64,000 nucleotides of DNA from Stenopsyche tienmushanensis (Eukaryota > Arthropoda > Insecta > Trichoptera > Stenopsychidae): positions 62,001-126,000 of the forward strand of contig WACJ01000350.1 of NCBI GenBank assembly GCA_008973525.1, written 5' to 3'. This document shows positions 47,376-59,498 of the stretch, piece after piece. A model generated the notes under the pieces. It was given only the letters and a program-made list of their open reading frames with translations, was not told the DNA's origin and did not search any database. The first letter of the stretch is position 1. The number at the start of each line of letters is the position of its first letter. The translations under genes and the position numbers were made by a program.

Positions 47376-48401
47376 TAAAAATACTTGTCCTTGAATCCGT
47401 GTCATTTTTATTCGCGGAACCATTAAATTCCTTATCATATTGTTAAATTTTTGTTTGAAAATTAAAACTAAAATAATATTTATAACATTAACAACATTAA
47501 AATGAGCTTAAGAATAATTTTGACATTTATTTCAAAATGTCAATAAGCATAATGTTATATGAACTTAAAATTGAAACATTTCCTTGAGAAATTCACATGG
47601 ATGAGAATCAATATGGGCTATAATAATAATCCCAGTTTCGAAAGATATTCCATCTAAAATAAAATATGACCTGATAGAAAAGGGTCGAAGCATATTATCA
47701 GTACATACCCTCGCATTTTTCCTCCTGCAAGCGTGTATGTCTATCAACGTTTTAAAACTTGCGAAACTGAATTTCGATATCGTAGAAAAACCCATTAACA
47801 TCATCTCCCGGAAAAAATATTTCTCTTCAAAAAACAATTTAACGGTGATAAATTTGATCGTAAGGGTATTGTTTTACATCGTTATCGGCGTATCGGTCCG
47901 CCCGGGGCGAAGAGAACCCGGGGGCGAAGTGAGACCATTCCGATGGAAACCTTTTTGCCGGTGATAAAAAACGACAGAAAATAAAGGTGTGCTTTCTTGT
48001 TTGAAGGTTGTCATCGTTCGAAGTTGACATTGGAAATAAAGTTTCCCAAGAAAAAGTTGGTCTTCGGACGTCGTTGTCAATTTTGTACCCATTGAGTATT
48101 CGCTCGGTATCGGCTTGCTTTATTAAAATGAATTCTTCGCAAGCAAAAAAACTTGCTCTTAAAAGCTGTAATGAAAACACTCAAAACTGATACCCTTTTA
48201 AGTAAGGCAGTAGTCTTGTCATATGATACTTTAAAAAACCGAGTATTAAAGCCAAGAAAATTGTGAGCTCATTTTCTGTCTTGAGCACTAAAATATAGTG
48301 TTATAGATAAACTCACCAAATAGTGGTATAGTGGGCTAGAATTTAGATCATAATGATAAAGAGTGGAGTTTAAATTTAAATTGAGGAATATAATTCACCT
48401 T
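47376..48401. other. Unassigned DNA, no gene seen
   Basis: About 47850-48180 is balanced and has overlapping frames on both strands (113 codons minus, 60-75 codons plus) with no domain. It could be host sequence. Confidence 0.4.
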
Positions 48402-48500
48402 ATCAAGAAATTTGGGAGATTAGAAGTATATTTTTAATCGATCGTCTCGATTGAGGTTAACGTGATTTTTTGCTAAAACTAGTCAAAATACCACTTTAAA
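48402..48500 (+). repeat. SINE body fragment
   Basis: AAATTTGGGAGATTAGAAGT and ATCGATCGTCTCGATTGAGG match the body of the SINE at 44170-44413 just after its tRNA-like head. The head and 3' end are missing. Confidence 0.6.
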
Positions 48501-48778
48501 TTCGCAATTCACAAAGAGATCTTCTCATATCTTAAATTCATTTTTAAATAATCCTATTCTAGCTTTTAAGCACACGTGAAAAGCAATGGTAACACATGAA
48601 AAAATATTTTTCTAGAAAAATCTCCTGTGGAGATTGTCTACATCTGATAATGGATATGGCATCTTAAGAAGGAGAACTTTTAAAGTTAAAGATTGTTGAT
48701 GTTAAAAAAAAATAGGGATGGGAATTAAATTATATAGAAACAAATATATATATATCATATTTTTTAATTGAAAATAAA

Positions 48779-49013
48779 AATACACTCAAACCTCTTTTTG
48801 TGCGATTTCGAAGTTATGCGATTTTTTAAAGCAATTTTTTTTCTTTCTTTATTTCATATAGAGGACATATCGAGATATTTTGAATAAATCTGGGACTGTG
48901 TAAATCATATTGCATCTGCTATGGCTGAATATACGATCACACCCTTTGTGAATGAATAATGAAATTTTTTAACGCGTTTTTCTCGAAATTACTTTTTTCA
49001 ACACGGTTGACAT
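48779..49013 (+). repeat. pogo-like MITE, truncated copy
   Basis: Begins TACACTCAAACCTC with TTTTTGTGCGATTTCG, passes ATCGAGATATTTTG and AATCATATTGCATCTGCT, and ends in AACGCGTTTTTCTCGAAATT and CACGGTTGACAT. It lacks the GTAGATGCGTTCCGC end seen at 19908 and 50486. Confidence 0.75.
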
Positions 49014-49434
49014 GATATCTCTAGGTTTTATTAATTAATTTACATCAATACGTCGATTATTTACTGTAAGATCATAATGTTTGAAATGAATATGGCAGAT
49101 CCAGTCTTATATAAGGGCTTAAAGGCTGGACTCATCGAACGTTTGTACATATTTAAAAGTTGCTAAATTAAAAGAACCTCTAAGCAAATTGATTAACAGA
49201 CGCTCGTTCCTATAAATAGTATTTTAATCATCGAATGAAGCTCTAATGGCGTTGGATTACGAAGTTTTAATCTTCATCGTGAACTCATCTCAATTTGATA
49301 ATTTATTTTCGTATTGTGCCATTAATGTAAATATGCTGCTATGAAATAAGGGAGCAAATAATTAAATAATTAAAATATATTTGTCTGGACATGTCTGGAT
49401 ACACCCATGAGCAGTTCATGTAGCGCGGATGCCA

Positions 49435-50490
49435 GTACACTCAAACCTCTTTTTGTGCGATTTCGAAGTTATGCGGTTTTTTTTAATTTTTTTTTAATTT
49501 CATAAAGAGTACGTATCAAGATATTTTGGATAAATACGAAATAAATCATCAACACTAACCGAAATTGGGAGAAAAAAACATAATTTAGAATTGTGTAAAT
49601 CATATTGCATCTGCTGTCGCAGAAATATGCCACCACGCCCTTTATTCTAGTTTAGAATTTTGAAAACATTTACTTTATTTAATTCCAATCTTTTGACTTT
49701 TAAAAATACATTTTCCAAACGAATTTCCAAAATTCAAACTAATTACGGAGTTATACCTATTTTAGTGACGCGGCAACATGGCCGCTCCTACCATAATGAA
49801 ATCTTTTAACGCGTTTTTCTCGAAACTTCTTTCAACACGGTTGACATCATATTTCAAGTTTTAATTAATTAAATTACTTCAAACAGGGTACGAATCTTTT
49901 CTATATAATCCTCTATTATTCCTACCAGATTTATGTCAAAATTTATTTTTTAACTATCTAAAAAAATTGAAACTGTGGCAAAATAAGGCCAAAAAATGAT
50001 TTTGTGATTTATTTTTTTTGAGTTAAGTACCATAGTGACATTTTTACTTATTATGAATTATATTGTTGGAAAGAGAAAATCCATACAGAATAATGATGAC
50101 ATTGATATTGGGTGTATTATTTCTTTCGAAGAAGAGAGCGATTTTGAGTCATATCGAAAATCGTAACAAAAATTATCATACAGCGATTATAGTATGTAAT
50201 TAAAATAATTAGTATTTCTCTAGTGGATGTCTGGCATTTCAGATGCCAGATGTAAGATATCCTAAAAAAATTACCAATGATGCAATACGTCTTTTAAATA
50301 TTGACAAAAATGTTATATTTTAATTGCCTGTTTTTTTTTATGCGATTTTGAATATATTTTATATAGCTATTTTAAAGTTATGCAATTTTTAAAATCCATG
50401 GAACGTATGTTCACTTTTTCTATGTAAGTCATAGCTTTTTTTGTGCGATTTTCCGCGGAACGCATCTACCGCACAAAAAAAGTGAGCCAC
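49435..50490 (+). repeat. pogo-like MITE, long variant with both ends
   Basis: Left end TACACTCAAACCTC; right end GGAACGCATCTACCGCACAA followed by AAAAAGTG. The flanking blocks match the 575-bp copy at 19908-20482, but about 480 bp between ACTTCTTTCAACACGG (about 49850) and TTTATGCGATTTTGAA (about 50335) is absent there. That segment is either a secondary insertion or part of a longer parent element. It has no clean transposase frame. Confidence 0.7.
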
Positions 50491-53400
50491 TTTAGAATCC
50501 GGACCAAATAGTGATAGATTCATCGGAAGATCTCATCTGTGCAAGAATGATTAGGTAGACAAAGGGCAGTTAGTGAATGATGGTTCAGGACATTACATAT
50601 GTAAACGAGGAATGTTTCTTTAAATTTAGTTTGCTCAGTTGTAAGTTCAAATTGAAAGAAATTGTAAAAACATAAGAACATGACGTAAACAATAATTTGG
50701 GGTAATTTTGACTCTTCCATATATTAATTATGGTATATCCTTGGGTATTAAATTCATACAAACTATTGTATTTAGATTCTCAACAATGCCTCGTATTTAT
50801 GATGGTAAAATCCAAGTAGGATATAAGGATTATTCTGTATAATATTTGATGTTGAAATCGTCTAATAGTTGAAAGAACGACAGGCATCATTCAGTGTTGA
50901 ATCCGAAGCATTACTTTCACTATCTATTCACCTTTTAGGAATTAGGAAGAGAATGAGCGCCAACCCCCCCAACTACCTTTTGCAGACCCGAGAGCGACAG
51001 CCCGATAAAGGGAACATCCACACCACTGTCTTGGGTAAATAATTAAATTTAACCATGCCTTACAATTCTATCAACACCCCAGAATGGGTTTTGCAGGAGA
51101 GGGATTTTAATGTGAGGAGTGAGTAGTACGTGAGTCCTCATTGACTAACATTGAATTACAAAGACGATAATAGACCCACGGTGGAATAGCGGTTGCTAAA
51201 TTAAATTAATTGATAATCGAAATCGTTGTTAACTCGATCCAGTCTAACTAAAATAACTACGGCTGTTATTCTTGATTACTGTTTGGATACGGCTAAGTGT
51301 GGAGCTTTAGATAGCTCGCGATCTGACGCGCTTAATCAACCGAACACTCGACATAATTACACATTGATTCTGCAAAATTACACATCTGCTTCAATCAATT
51401 CGATTAAAATAGCTCGGAGGCTGCTCTTTTGAGAAAATATGATTTTTTCATAATATCATTTGGGCGTCAGGGATTCATTTTGTGTGCCGGGATGAATACC
51501 AACATGCAAAAGCTCTTCGGCTGAAAGTCAACAATAATTAGCGTTGGTGAAGGGACGACGAGAGAATGGACTTAGGCCGTAATAGCTTGATGGCGTAATT
51601 CTCACGAAACCCCTCAAAAAACCAACGTTTATTTCGATACAGAAAATTACGACCCGAAAAAAAAATCAACCCCCAGATAAAAAATATGTGTTTTTTCGGA
51701 GCAGATCGATCGCGAAATGGGGTTTTAAGCGATTAATTTATAAAGAAGATTTATTTCTGCGTGGGTGATTTGTAAGACTATCCGCAAAAGAGCCAGACGA
51801 TTTTTTTTAAAAGTATGTCAAGCTGTTAACGTGTTTTCTTATGATAACGACAAATAGTCTCGATTTCTTGCCAACCAACATGGTATTTTCACGTTACATT
51901 ATCGACAAATAATCGTTTATTCTTTATCTTTTGTAATTTACAAAAAAAGGGGACGAGTATTTTCATATAATTTAACGGAACAGGAATAAATCCACAATGA
52001 AGTATATAATATAGATTAAGAGTATTATAAAACTACATTTCCCACCAAGCTATTGCATCGTTTATATGTAAATCTGTAGGTAAAATGGATATTAATCCAA
52101 TCTATAAAACGTATTTTTAACGAACGATGATTGCTCAGTACTTTTGAGGGCACTTCAACTCTGTGTTAGTGAAATTACGATTTATACTAACAACATTACG
52201 ACCACAGATTAAAAAGGTATGATGATTTAAATGTGAAATTTTGGGTATTTTTCAAAATGTTGAAAAGAAATTTATTTCGACAACCCTGATATTTAGGACA
52301 CAGGGTCTTTATGTGAAACGCAGAAGATGGTCCTTGTGCAAAAAACCCTGTATAATGTCAGCGTATATTATCATATTGTACATAACAAGATCTAATATTG
52401 CATCCACTCTTTTTTATTTGGCTTGATTAGATTTAGATACTAAACTATAACTGGCCATTAATTTATTAAGGATGAAATCTATACAGATGGTATTAATTCA
52501 TTGATGGATGCCGATGATGAGCCATCAAAGTCGTTTATGATTGGAATTAAGGAACTAAGAAGGCATATGGCCAGTTAGTTTATTGCTTGAAGGACTCAGA
52601 TGAGGCTTATCACAAATTCAACTTCATTGATTTCAAATTATGGACGGAAATCGGACACACATTGATTTTTATATAGATAAGATAAAAATTATGCCTAATA
52701 TTTATATTAAAATAGCACTATTTAAAAAAAAATGATACTGTAATACAATCAAACTATATAGCTGTGAACGTCATATTTGATGAAACTCGATGATAGGAAA
52801 TTTTTGTGGCTTTGATGGTATTATTTTTATTTTTAAAAAACTTATTTTCTATATAATATTAGAGTTTTATTCAAATATTTTTTGTAAAAATATAAACCTA
52901 TATATGAAACAAATATGTAATTTGCATTAGGACGCTTTCGGTAAATTAATTAGATCGTCTTGTATTTCTAAGTTCATTAAGTCTATAAATAATTTATCAA
53001 CATTTGCCTCGGCTTTCAAAAGTCCAAAAATTGGTCTTATTCATTAGCCAATTCGTAGCCCATTGAAGAGAGAAATATTATTCTTCCTGATTATATCTGC
53101 TTGTAGTCCTTCATTATCTTTTCATGGTAAGATTTTTTGTTTCCATTGAGTATATATGAAAGCAGGGATTTTATTTAGTGCGCAATTATAAGAGACAATA
53201 TAGAAAGACGAGTCGTCGCCATGTGATAGCTAAACATTATCACTAATGAGGATCTTACAAAAGCTACAGCCAAGATTGGATTGTGGGCTGAGATTACTGG
53301 TGGTGAGGGACCCCACCTTTCGCCTAGTTTTCGCCAAAAAATATACAAGTTTATTTCCTTTTTTTTATTCAGAGTACGGATTATCTTCACGTGCGGGAAA

Positions 53401-54099
53401 AAATAATTATGTCTTATTCAAAGTTGCTCTGCGGGTTGGATGAAAATAATTTTAATCAGCCGAGGGATGCTCCAGCGTGTTCAGATTTATTCGATTATTT
53501 TTTGTCAAATCCATACTGTTGCTTTTACCTTAAGAGCCATCATCAGACAACAAAGGTCGACTCCAAAATAAACACAATCAAGTAAACTTGAGTTTGTTTA
53601 GCAAAGGGCTGTAAAAGGGACTTAGTCCAAAGATAAAGAAAGAGAGTATAATCGAAAGATCTCGAATCCATCAAGTGGAAATTGAGATTTTCAATGAAAC
53701 TTTGTACTTCGTTTGTCCCTATTTTAATTAACTTTTGGTGCATCTGATGTAATTAAAATCAAAGCCATCAATATTTGTATATTTGTCTCAATTAAGCCGC
53801 ATTGATTTTTGTTTGATTTGTTCATTGGTTTGTATAAAGATCGCAAAATAATGTAGTTGTTGGAGCTTTCAAAAATCCACTTTAAATATTTCATATTGTG
53901 AATATTGACTTTGAGTCATTAATTAAAAAAGCGAAGAAAAAATGCATGGAAAATTAGCAATAAAACTTGTATGGCATAATTTATTTTTTTTAAATATATT
54001 TTGAAACGTTTTCTATAAATTTACCTTTACTTCTATTTAATTTTCTGCTTATTGCAAACTGCATTCTGAAAAGAAAGAGTTAACCTAACTGCGAGACTT
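50491..54099. other. Unassigned DNA; small repeat scraps at 51.0 and 52.35 kb
   Basis: About 51085-51130 (GCAGGAGAGGG, GGAGTGAGTAGT) echoes the tract at about 44098-44130 and may be a decayed relative of the sequence downstream of the SINE. At 52340-52360, CAAAAAACCCTGTATAATG parallels 397-416. About 51180-51780 is balanced in composition. No gene recognised. Confidence 0.4.
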
Positions 54100-54119
54100 C
54101 AAAGACGACCCTCTAGGGC

Positions 54120-54290
54120 AGTGATTAACTTTAAATGCTATTTTAATTATTTTCTCAAATTCAATAATTCACAAGAGATCCTGTTTGATTTGATCTATCT
54201 TCTCAATATTTATTTCATCAGATCCAGAAAATTATAATTAATCTGGATCGAGATGATCAATCGAAAATATTAATTATTTTTATCTCAAAC
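54120..54290 (-). repeat. SINE body fragment
   Basis: Minus-orientation match to the SINE body. TTTAAATGCTATTTTAATTA and AAATTCAATAATTCAC correspond to 44150-44190, and AATCTGGATCGAGATGATC corresponds to the block around 44260-44280. No tRNA-like head. Confidence 0.55.
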
Positions 54291-54299
54291 GCATATGAA

Positions 54300-55408
54300 A
54301 TTTAAATCAAATTTGATCTTCTCTTTATTTTATCTTAAAACTTACATAAGTCAAATCTATCCATTACCTATATTCATGACAATAATCGACATAATTTAAT
54401 TTGCTATGAATATTGTAATAAAGGCACATAAACTGAAAGATACGTGGTAATATATGAAGATTCGATATCAGATATAAATATTTTTTTATTATTATAATAC
54501 ATATAGGTTAGTCGGTCGTTCAGGTGATAAATCAAAGTGGCAAGATATAAAGTTATCGATATACAGCTCATGAGTTAAAGTACATAAATCTGAGCATAAA
54601 GTGTGAGTGTCATAAAAGTAGGGTTGTTTATGTTTTATATTCCCAATCAGGATTCTTTTCGAGCGGATCTCTTATGTGAAATGGAAAATGGTCCCCAAGT
54701 GGAATATATGTTTATTTATTTTGGCGAAAACTTGAGAACGACACGGAGACTTTCATGCCTGGAGTAAATACGGCTTACGGTTACAAAAGGCGCATAACTG
54801 GTATAATATAAAAGGGTCTGTAAATTTAGAAATGATGTACCACACCTATGCCGCCACCTATGAAATTGTTTTTTCAGACGCATTTTATTTAGGGCAAGAC
54901 AACATCGACGCGTGAAACTTTTCACTTAACAAGTTATTTCACCGGAGCTTTTATGGCCTTTCGGGCCGCCTACGGTCTTCTTGATTGTGGCACTTTCCAG
55001 GTGACAAATTGCTTCATTATTTTCCAGGTGAGACGGCTTTTGATAAGCTATTTTCACTTAAAGCTCAGGCATCCCTCACGGCCCAGCTGAGGAGAGAGAG
55101 CAAAGATCTCACATTCTTCCGAGCACTTTATGTCTAACAATGTCTAGCTTTTAAACTTTGCTAATGCCTTGCGACTTTGTGACAAAGAGCGTTTGCGTGT
55201 AATATTTTAAATTTAATTTGTAGCAAACGTTTGATGACTCACGAAGCTGTAAGCAACAATTAGAGCCCCATTTTGTAACTTCTATTATGGCGAAGCGAAG
55301 AAAATACACCGCGCTATAAATGCCCCTTCGGAATTCTTGTATCAAAATACAACTTGTACCATTGTTTTAGCATTCAACAAAAGGAAGTATTTTCAATTAT
55401 ATTTTAGA
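54300..55408. other. Unassigned DNA, no gene seen
   Basis: About 54720-55340 is balanced with short frames lacking any domain. The rest is AT-rich. Confidence 0.45.
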
Positions 55409-55450
55409 TATACAGGGTGCGTGAATAGAATTGGCGCATGTTTAAATAAG
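55409..55450 (+). repeat. TACAGGGTG-type transposon terminus
   Basis: TATACAGGGTGCGTGAATAG resembles 19619-19640. No partner end was found. Confidence 0.3.
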
Positions 55451-55679
55451 AAAATGCTGACAATACTGGATTTTCCTTGATCCATGTTTTTGTTTCCAAG
55501 CTCTCAATTATCAATAATACTTCAAAAAATACAAACATCAAGCAAATTGTAAAATTATGAGTAAACTAAGGAATAAAAATAGTAGGTGATAGTCTACTCC
55601 ATAGATGATTGAGATAACCGATGAACTACTATGACATTAAGTTAAAATTGGTATTGAATACATTCATAGAATATTTAGG

Positions 55680-56450
55680 TCCCAATTTTGAGCTTGAGGC
55701 GAAATGATTTTGGTGGCAATAGGATCCGTAAGAATTCCATCTGCTTCCTCAGCTGATAGAGTGGAGTTACCAACTTTAATTATTCTACGAGCTTTTATAA
55801 GGTGCCTCACTGCCTTTATTTGTACTTTAAGTTCTAGTGGCATGATCTCTGCAAGGACAAGGGAGGCTGTCTGTAGCAGTTGATTCTGTACGCTCCAGAT
55901 GATTCTTAGTAGTGACTACCGTTGTGCAATGTTTAGGTCTCCATCTCGCCATCTTATCTCATCCACGGTATCCAAGCCTGTCTGCCCATGCTCCTGCTCT
56001 TGTAGATGGCTTCATAGGCAATCCTGAAGTGTCTGCCCCCAAGAACCCAATCAGCGCCTGCCAGTCTGAACATTTAGCCAAAAGCCTTGGCCGCTTTGCC
56101 GTTTGCAATTTTAATGTTTTCTCTGAATTTGCATCCCTCAGAGATGGTTACGCCCAGATAGACGACGTTTTTATCGAAAACTATACGATCTTCACACAGC
56201 CAAATGCATGGATAACGTATAAGTTTGCCCTTGAGCATAATTTGCTTTTGATTTTGACGCTGCAAAAGTAAGTTTATTAGTCTCTTTCCATGTCCAAAGT
56301 ATCTTTAAGGCTGTATTTGTTTTTTCCTCCAGTTCTGATTTTGAATCCCCGCATGTTGTAAGTAATCCTGCGGGAGTACCAAGTCAAGGGTATCATCAAG
56401 CAGGATGTTCCAGAGCATGGACCTCAGAACAGATCCCTGTGGAATCATAA
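55680..56450 (-). pseudogene. R1-clade reverse transcriptase remnant, distinct subfamily
   Basis: On the minus strand, from high to low coordinates, it shows IPQGSVLRSMLWNILLDD (palm motif with PQGSVL), then GKLIRYPCIWLCEDRIVF and VVYLGVTISEGCKF (post-palm), and finally LLQTASLVLAEIMPLELKVQ (thumb region, matching the R1 pattern ALxVLxGxxPLDL). The YADD catalytic box that should follow the first block is missing. Stops and frame changes separate the pieces. Residues differ clearly from the copies at 26.2-27.1 and 62.3-63.2 kb, so this is a separate, older R1-clade lineage. Confidence 0.8.
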
Positions 56451-56701
56451 GCTATTGCAAAAATATCAATATTTAAACAAACAGTTGATAGGTATTCTTT
56501 ATTTCACTGGATCAAAGTAGAAGCACCAAAATAAACGACGATTGTTATTTTAAGTATGTTTTATTTCATGTCTTCCGAGAGAGATGTTCAGCTGCGAGAC
56601 CTTAGTAACGAGCCATTTTCTCAAGCATGACTAAAACTAGCTCTGGCACTCCCAAAGTCTTTGAATCTAAATCTCTTCTTCCACTGCTAAATTAATTCTT
56701 C

Positions 56702-56945
56702 AGATTAACAGCGACATCTTCCGTCTCTCTTTAGGTGCAATGTGCTGTTTGAACAGCGGCCGAGCGCTTCTTGCGCGTGCATTGTTGCCGGTTGGGTGGT
56801 GACGCGCAGGAGGCGGGAGTCGAGAAAGGGTCAGCGGTTGACCTTGCATGTGGGAAGACGTCCTTTCCGCAGCCAAAACCCTCTCTCTCTCATGCCGAAT
56901 AAAAAGTTACATAGAAAAGAGAGTATTTTTTACACATATGATGTG
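56702..56945 (+). mobile_element. Gypsy-like LTR family, copy 3 (partial)
   Basis: Opposite orientation to copies 1 and 2: AACAGCGACATCTTCCGTCT, GAGCGCTTCTTGCGCGTGCA, TGCCGGTTGGGTGGTGACGC, then GCCGAATAAAAAG with an AATAAA signal. It lacks the segment between the two aacagcg repeats seen in copy 1 and the terminal part of U5. Confidence 0.65.
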
Positions 56946-56949
56946 ATTC

Positions 56950-58809
56950 AAATACTATTTATTTCGGTGTATGTTAATACATGCAAGATATAAATGTAGT
57001 AATATATTCGGTAAGGACGATATACTCGTGTTTCTTGTTAAGTGCAATGGTCCATATTTGATTTATGAACAACCCATTTAAACGGAAATTTGAAAAAATA
57101 TTTCTACAAAAATGAGAGATTGTTAAAAAAAGCATACTATCGAAGATATCAGATGATATAACGGCTTTTGGCTTGGGGATTAATTGTTTTGTTGGCATTC
57201 AACCAATTCGTATATTTGGCATCAAGCTTTAATCGAAATGCAAAGTTAATGTAAACCATCGTAATAAATCTAAAAATTTATAAAAGATATAAATTCACCA
57301 TCAAAAACGGTCATCAGATGGTCTGACTATTTTTGGTTTATATATTAAGAGATACATGATTTAGGTTAATTAAATTATAGGACAAATAGGTCACAGAATT
57401 AACATCTAAATTAGGGTAAATTTATTGATTAAACTTGCTTCCTAATTGTAGGCAGATTGATCGATTATAATTTTTGTATTTAAAAACACTTTGATGCTTA
57501 AAAAATAGATTAAGAAATTGCCAAATTTGTTTGGAGATAAAGTCACAGCATAATTAGACAACTACCCACTCTTGCCTGTCATGTTGTCTACAAAAATAAA
57601 AATGATGACTGACATTATTTTAGCAAACTTTTGCTTTTAATATTTCACGTAAATTCAACAGGTTATCGGCGTGAAATTGATTTTAAATTTAAAGAGAGTC
57701 TATCGGCGTTCATCATACAAAAAAGGCATACATTTTTTAAAGCAAAAATATAGATTCGCGTGCACATTTGGCGGATGTTTGAACTTTATTCGCCACTATA
57801 AATATACCAAAGTGTAACTTTAACGTTTTGCTGTAGCACTAACGCTCCATTTTCAACTTGTGTTTCAACCGACAGTCAGTCTTTATTTGTACTTTTTAAA
57901 TTTCCATTTAAAACTTTCAGTTCGACTACGACAGCTCTAACGGGAAGGAAGTCAAACGTATTGACTCTCACTGGATCTATTTATAAGAACTTATCTTCCC
58001 CTCGGGTCTACAATTTACCAATCTCTCTTTGAAATTCTTCTTTTAATAAATAAGATAGATAACACAAAGCCCGAGATAAATTTAAAAGAACTTTTGGGAA
58101 ACCAAAGCGGCCACAAACTATCGAACATCCAATTTTTTAGACAAGAGACGCAAAACATTTTCTGTTCGTGACGTTATAATTTATAGTCGAAACTACGTAT
58201 CCGAATTAATATCCGGATAATTTTGGAGTTTAACTATCTTATCATCATCACGTATATAACGGATGTTACAGTAACATTTCTTCGAAGTTAGATTCTATCC
58301 TTAATATTGAAAATTCACAAGTGACTACCAAAGTCTCGGTGATTCAAAATATGAAAATTCCATTAGAAAATATATTTTCTTAAAAGCAACCAGGATTATC
58401 AGACACATTTAAATGGTGTCAACAATAAAAAAATATGAAAGAGTGGATGAAAATAAAATAAAGCTTTGCAGAGTTAATGGACAAACAATCGCGTATTTAC
58501 CAGCACTCACATTAAGCGCTGGACATTGCAGGAAATAAGGGGCAGAATTTTTCACACGATGTGCAATGTTTGCTTCTAGAATTTGTTCAAGAAAGAAAAG
58601 AAAAATGTTCAAGCTTCTATATCAATATTGAAATATAATATATTCAAACTCACATTTGCAATTTTGAAATAATCATGCAAAATAATAAAATCCCATTTGA
58701 AAATAATCATTTCGTACGTCCGATATGACATGTTTAAATATATTTTATTTGCGGGTGAATTAAAAAAAATTGAGAAAAGGTAAAAATACAATTCAAAAAT
58801 AGATAATTA
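56950..58809. other. Unassigned AT-rich DNA
   Basis: No gene, RNA or repeat copy recognised. About 57770-58100 is slightly more balanced. Confidence 0.5.
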
Positions 58810-59498
58810 AACACTTAAAAATTCAAATATTATTTTGAAAATATGTCCGAAGTGACATTAAAGCATTTAGTCTGGATCTGATTTTGGAACCCAGGCAACT
58901 TGCTGCTGGCTGTTGGAGGTATCGTCATCAGATATTTAAATGCTTGTTCGAGTTTATGACCGCGTGAACCCTTATTTTCATATAATACCATCAACGTGAC
59001 TGATAAATTCCCTTCTGCTGAGACACGGACAAAAACTCGCAAAATTCCCGATTTCCCGACAAATTATTTTTTTCCGTCACTGCAGATGAATATTTTTATA
59101 ATGTAATACTTTGATGTTATTCGTAATTATATTACGGATGAGTACAAAAATTCTGAAGCCTCATATCAATTATATTTCATATCGATATTCCCATTATTAG
59201 AGTCGAAGTGTAGTAAATACATCACCGGTAGTGAAAGGTTAATATAACAATTTGAAAAATATATATGTACCTGTATATATGTATACATGGATTAGACAGT
59301 TACTGCCCTCTGGGCGTCGTATAAGCTCGCCAATTAGTAGTTATGCCACTGTTTCCAAGCGTCCAGATTTCGGCGGGAATGTCTCGATTTAGTAGCCTTC
59401 ATCGTGCTGGTGAGATGTACGATTTCTGTTAGATACAAATTCAATCTCGATTTTTTTGGGATTACGTTTACAACATAAAACGTTTACTAATCCTGAAA
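58810..59498 (-). mobile_element. Non-autonomous hAT family, copy E (longest)
   Basis: Spans nearly the whole deleted element in reverse. The left edge (ACACTTAAAAATTCAAATA) matches the 3' part of copy C, and the right edge (AACGTTTACTAATCCTGA) matches the 5' subterminal part of copies B and D. In the transposase 3' region it lacks about 44 bp around SVEAERAFS and about 17 bp further on relative to copy C. The palindromic CCCGGGAT cluster is decayed. No clear TAGGG termini remain. Confidence 0.8.
58830..59042 (-). pseudogene. hAT transposase C-terminal remnant with deletions
   Basis: The minus-strand frame includes VTLMVLYENKGSRGHKLEQA and FKYLMTIPPT, matching copy C and the hAT dimerisation region. 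After IPPT the diagnostic SVEAERAFS is deleted and the frame reads unrelated residues (ASSKLPGFQNQIQTK) that are the copy C sequence out of phase. Non-functional. Confidence 0.8.
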
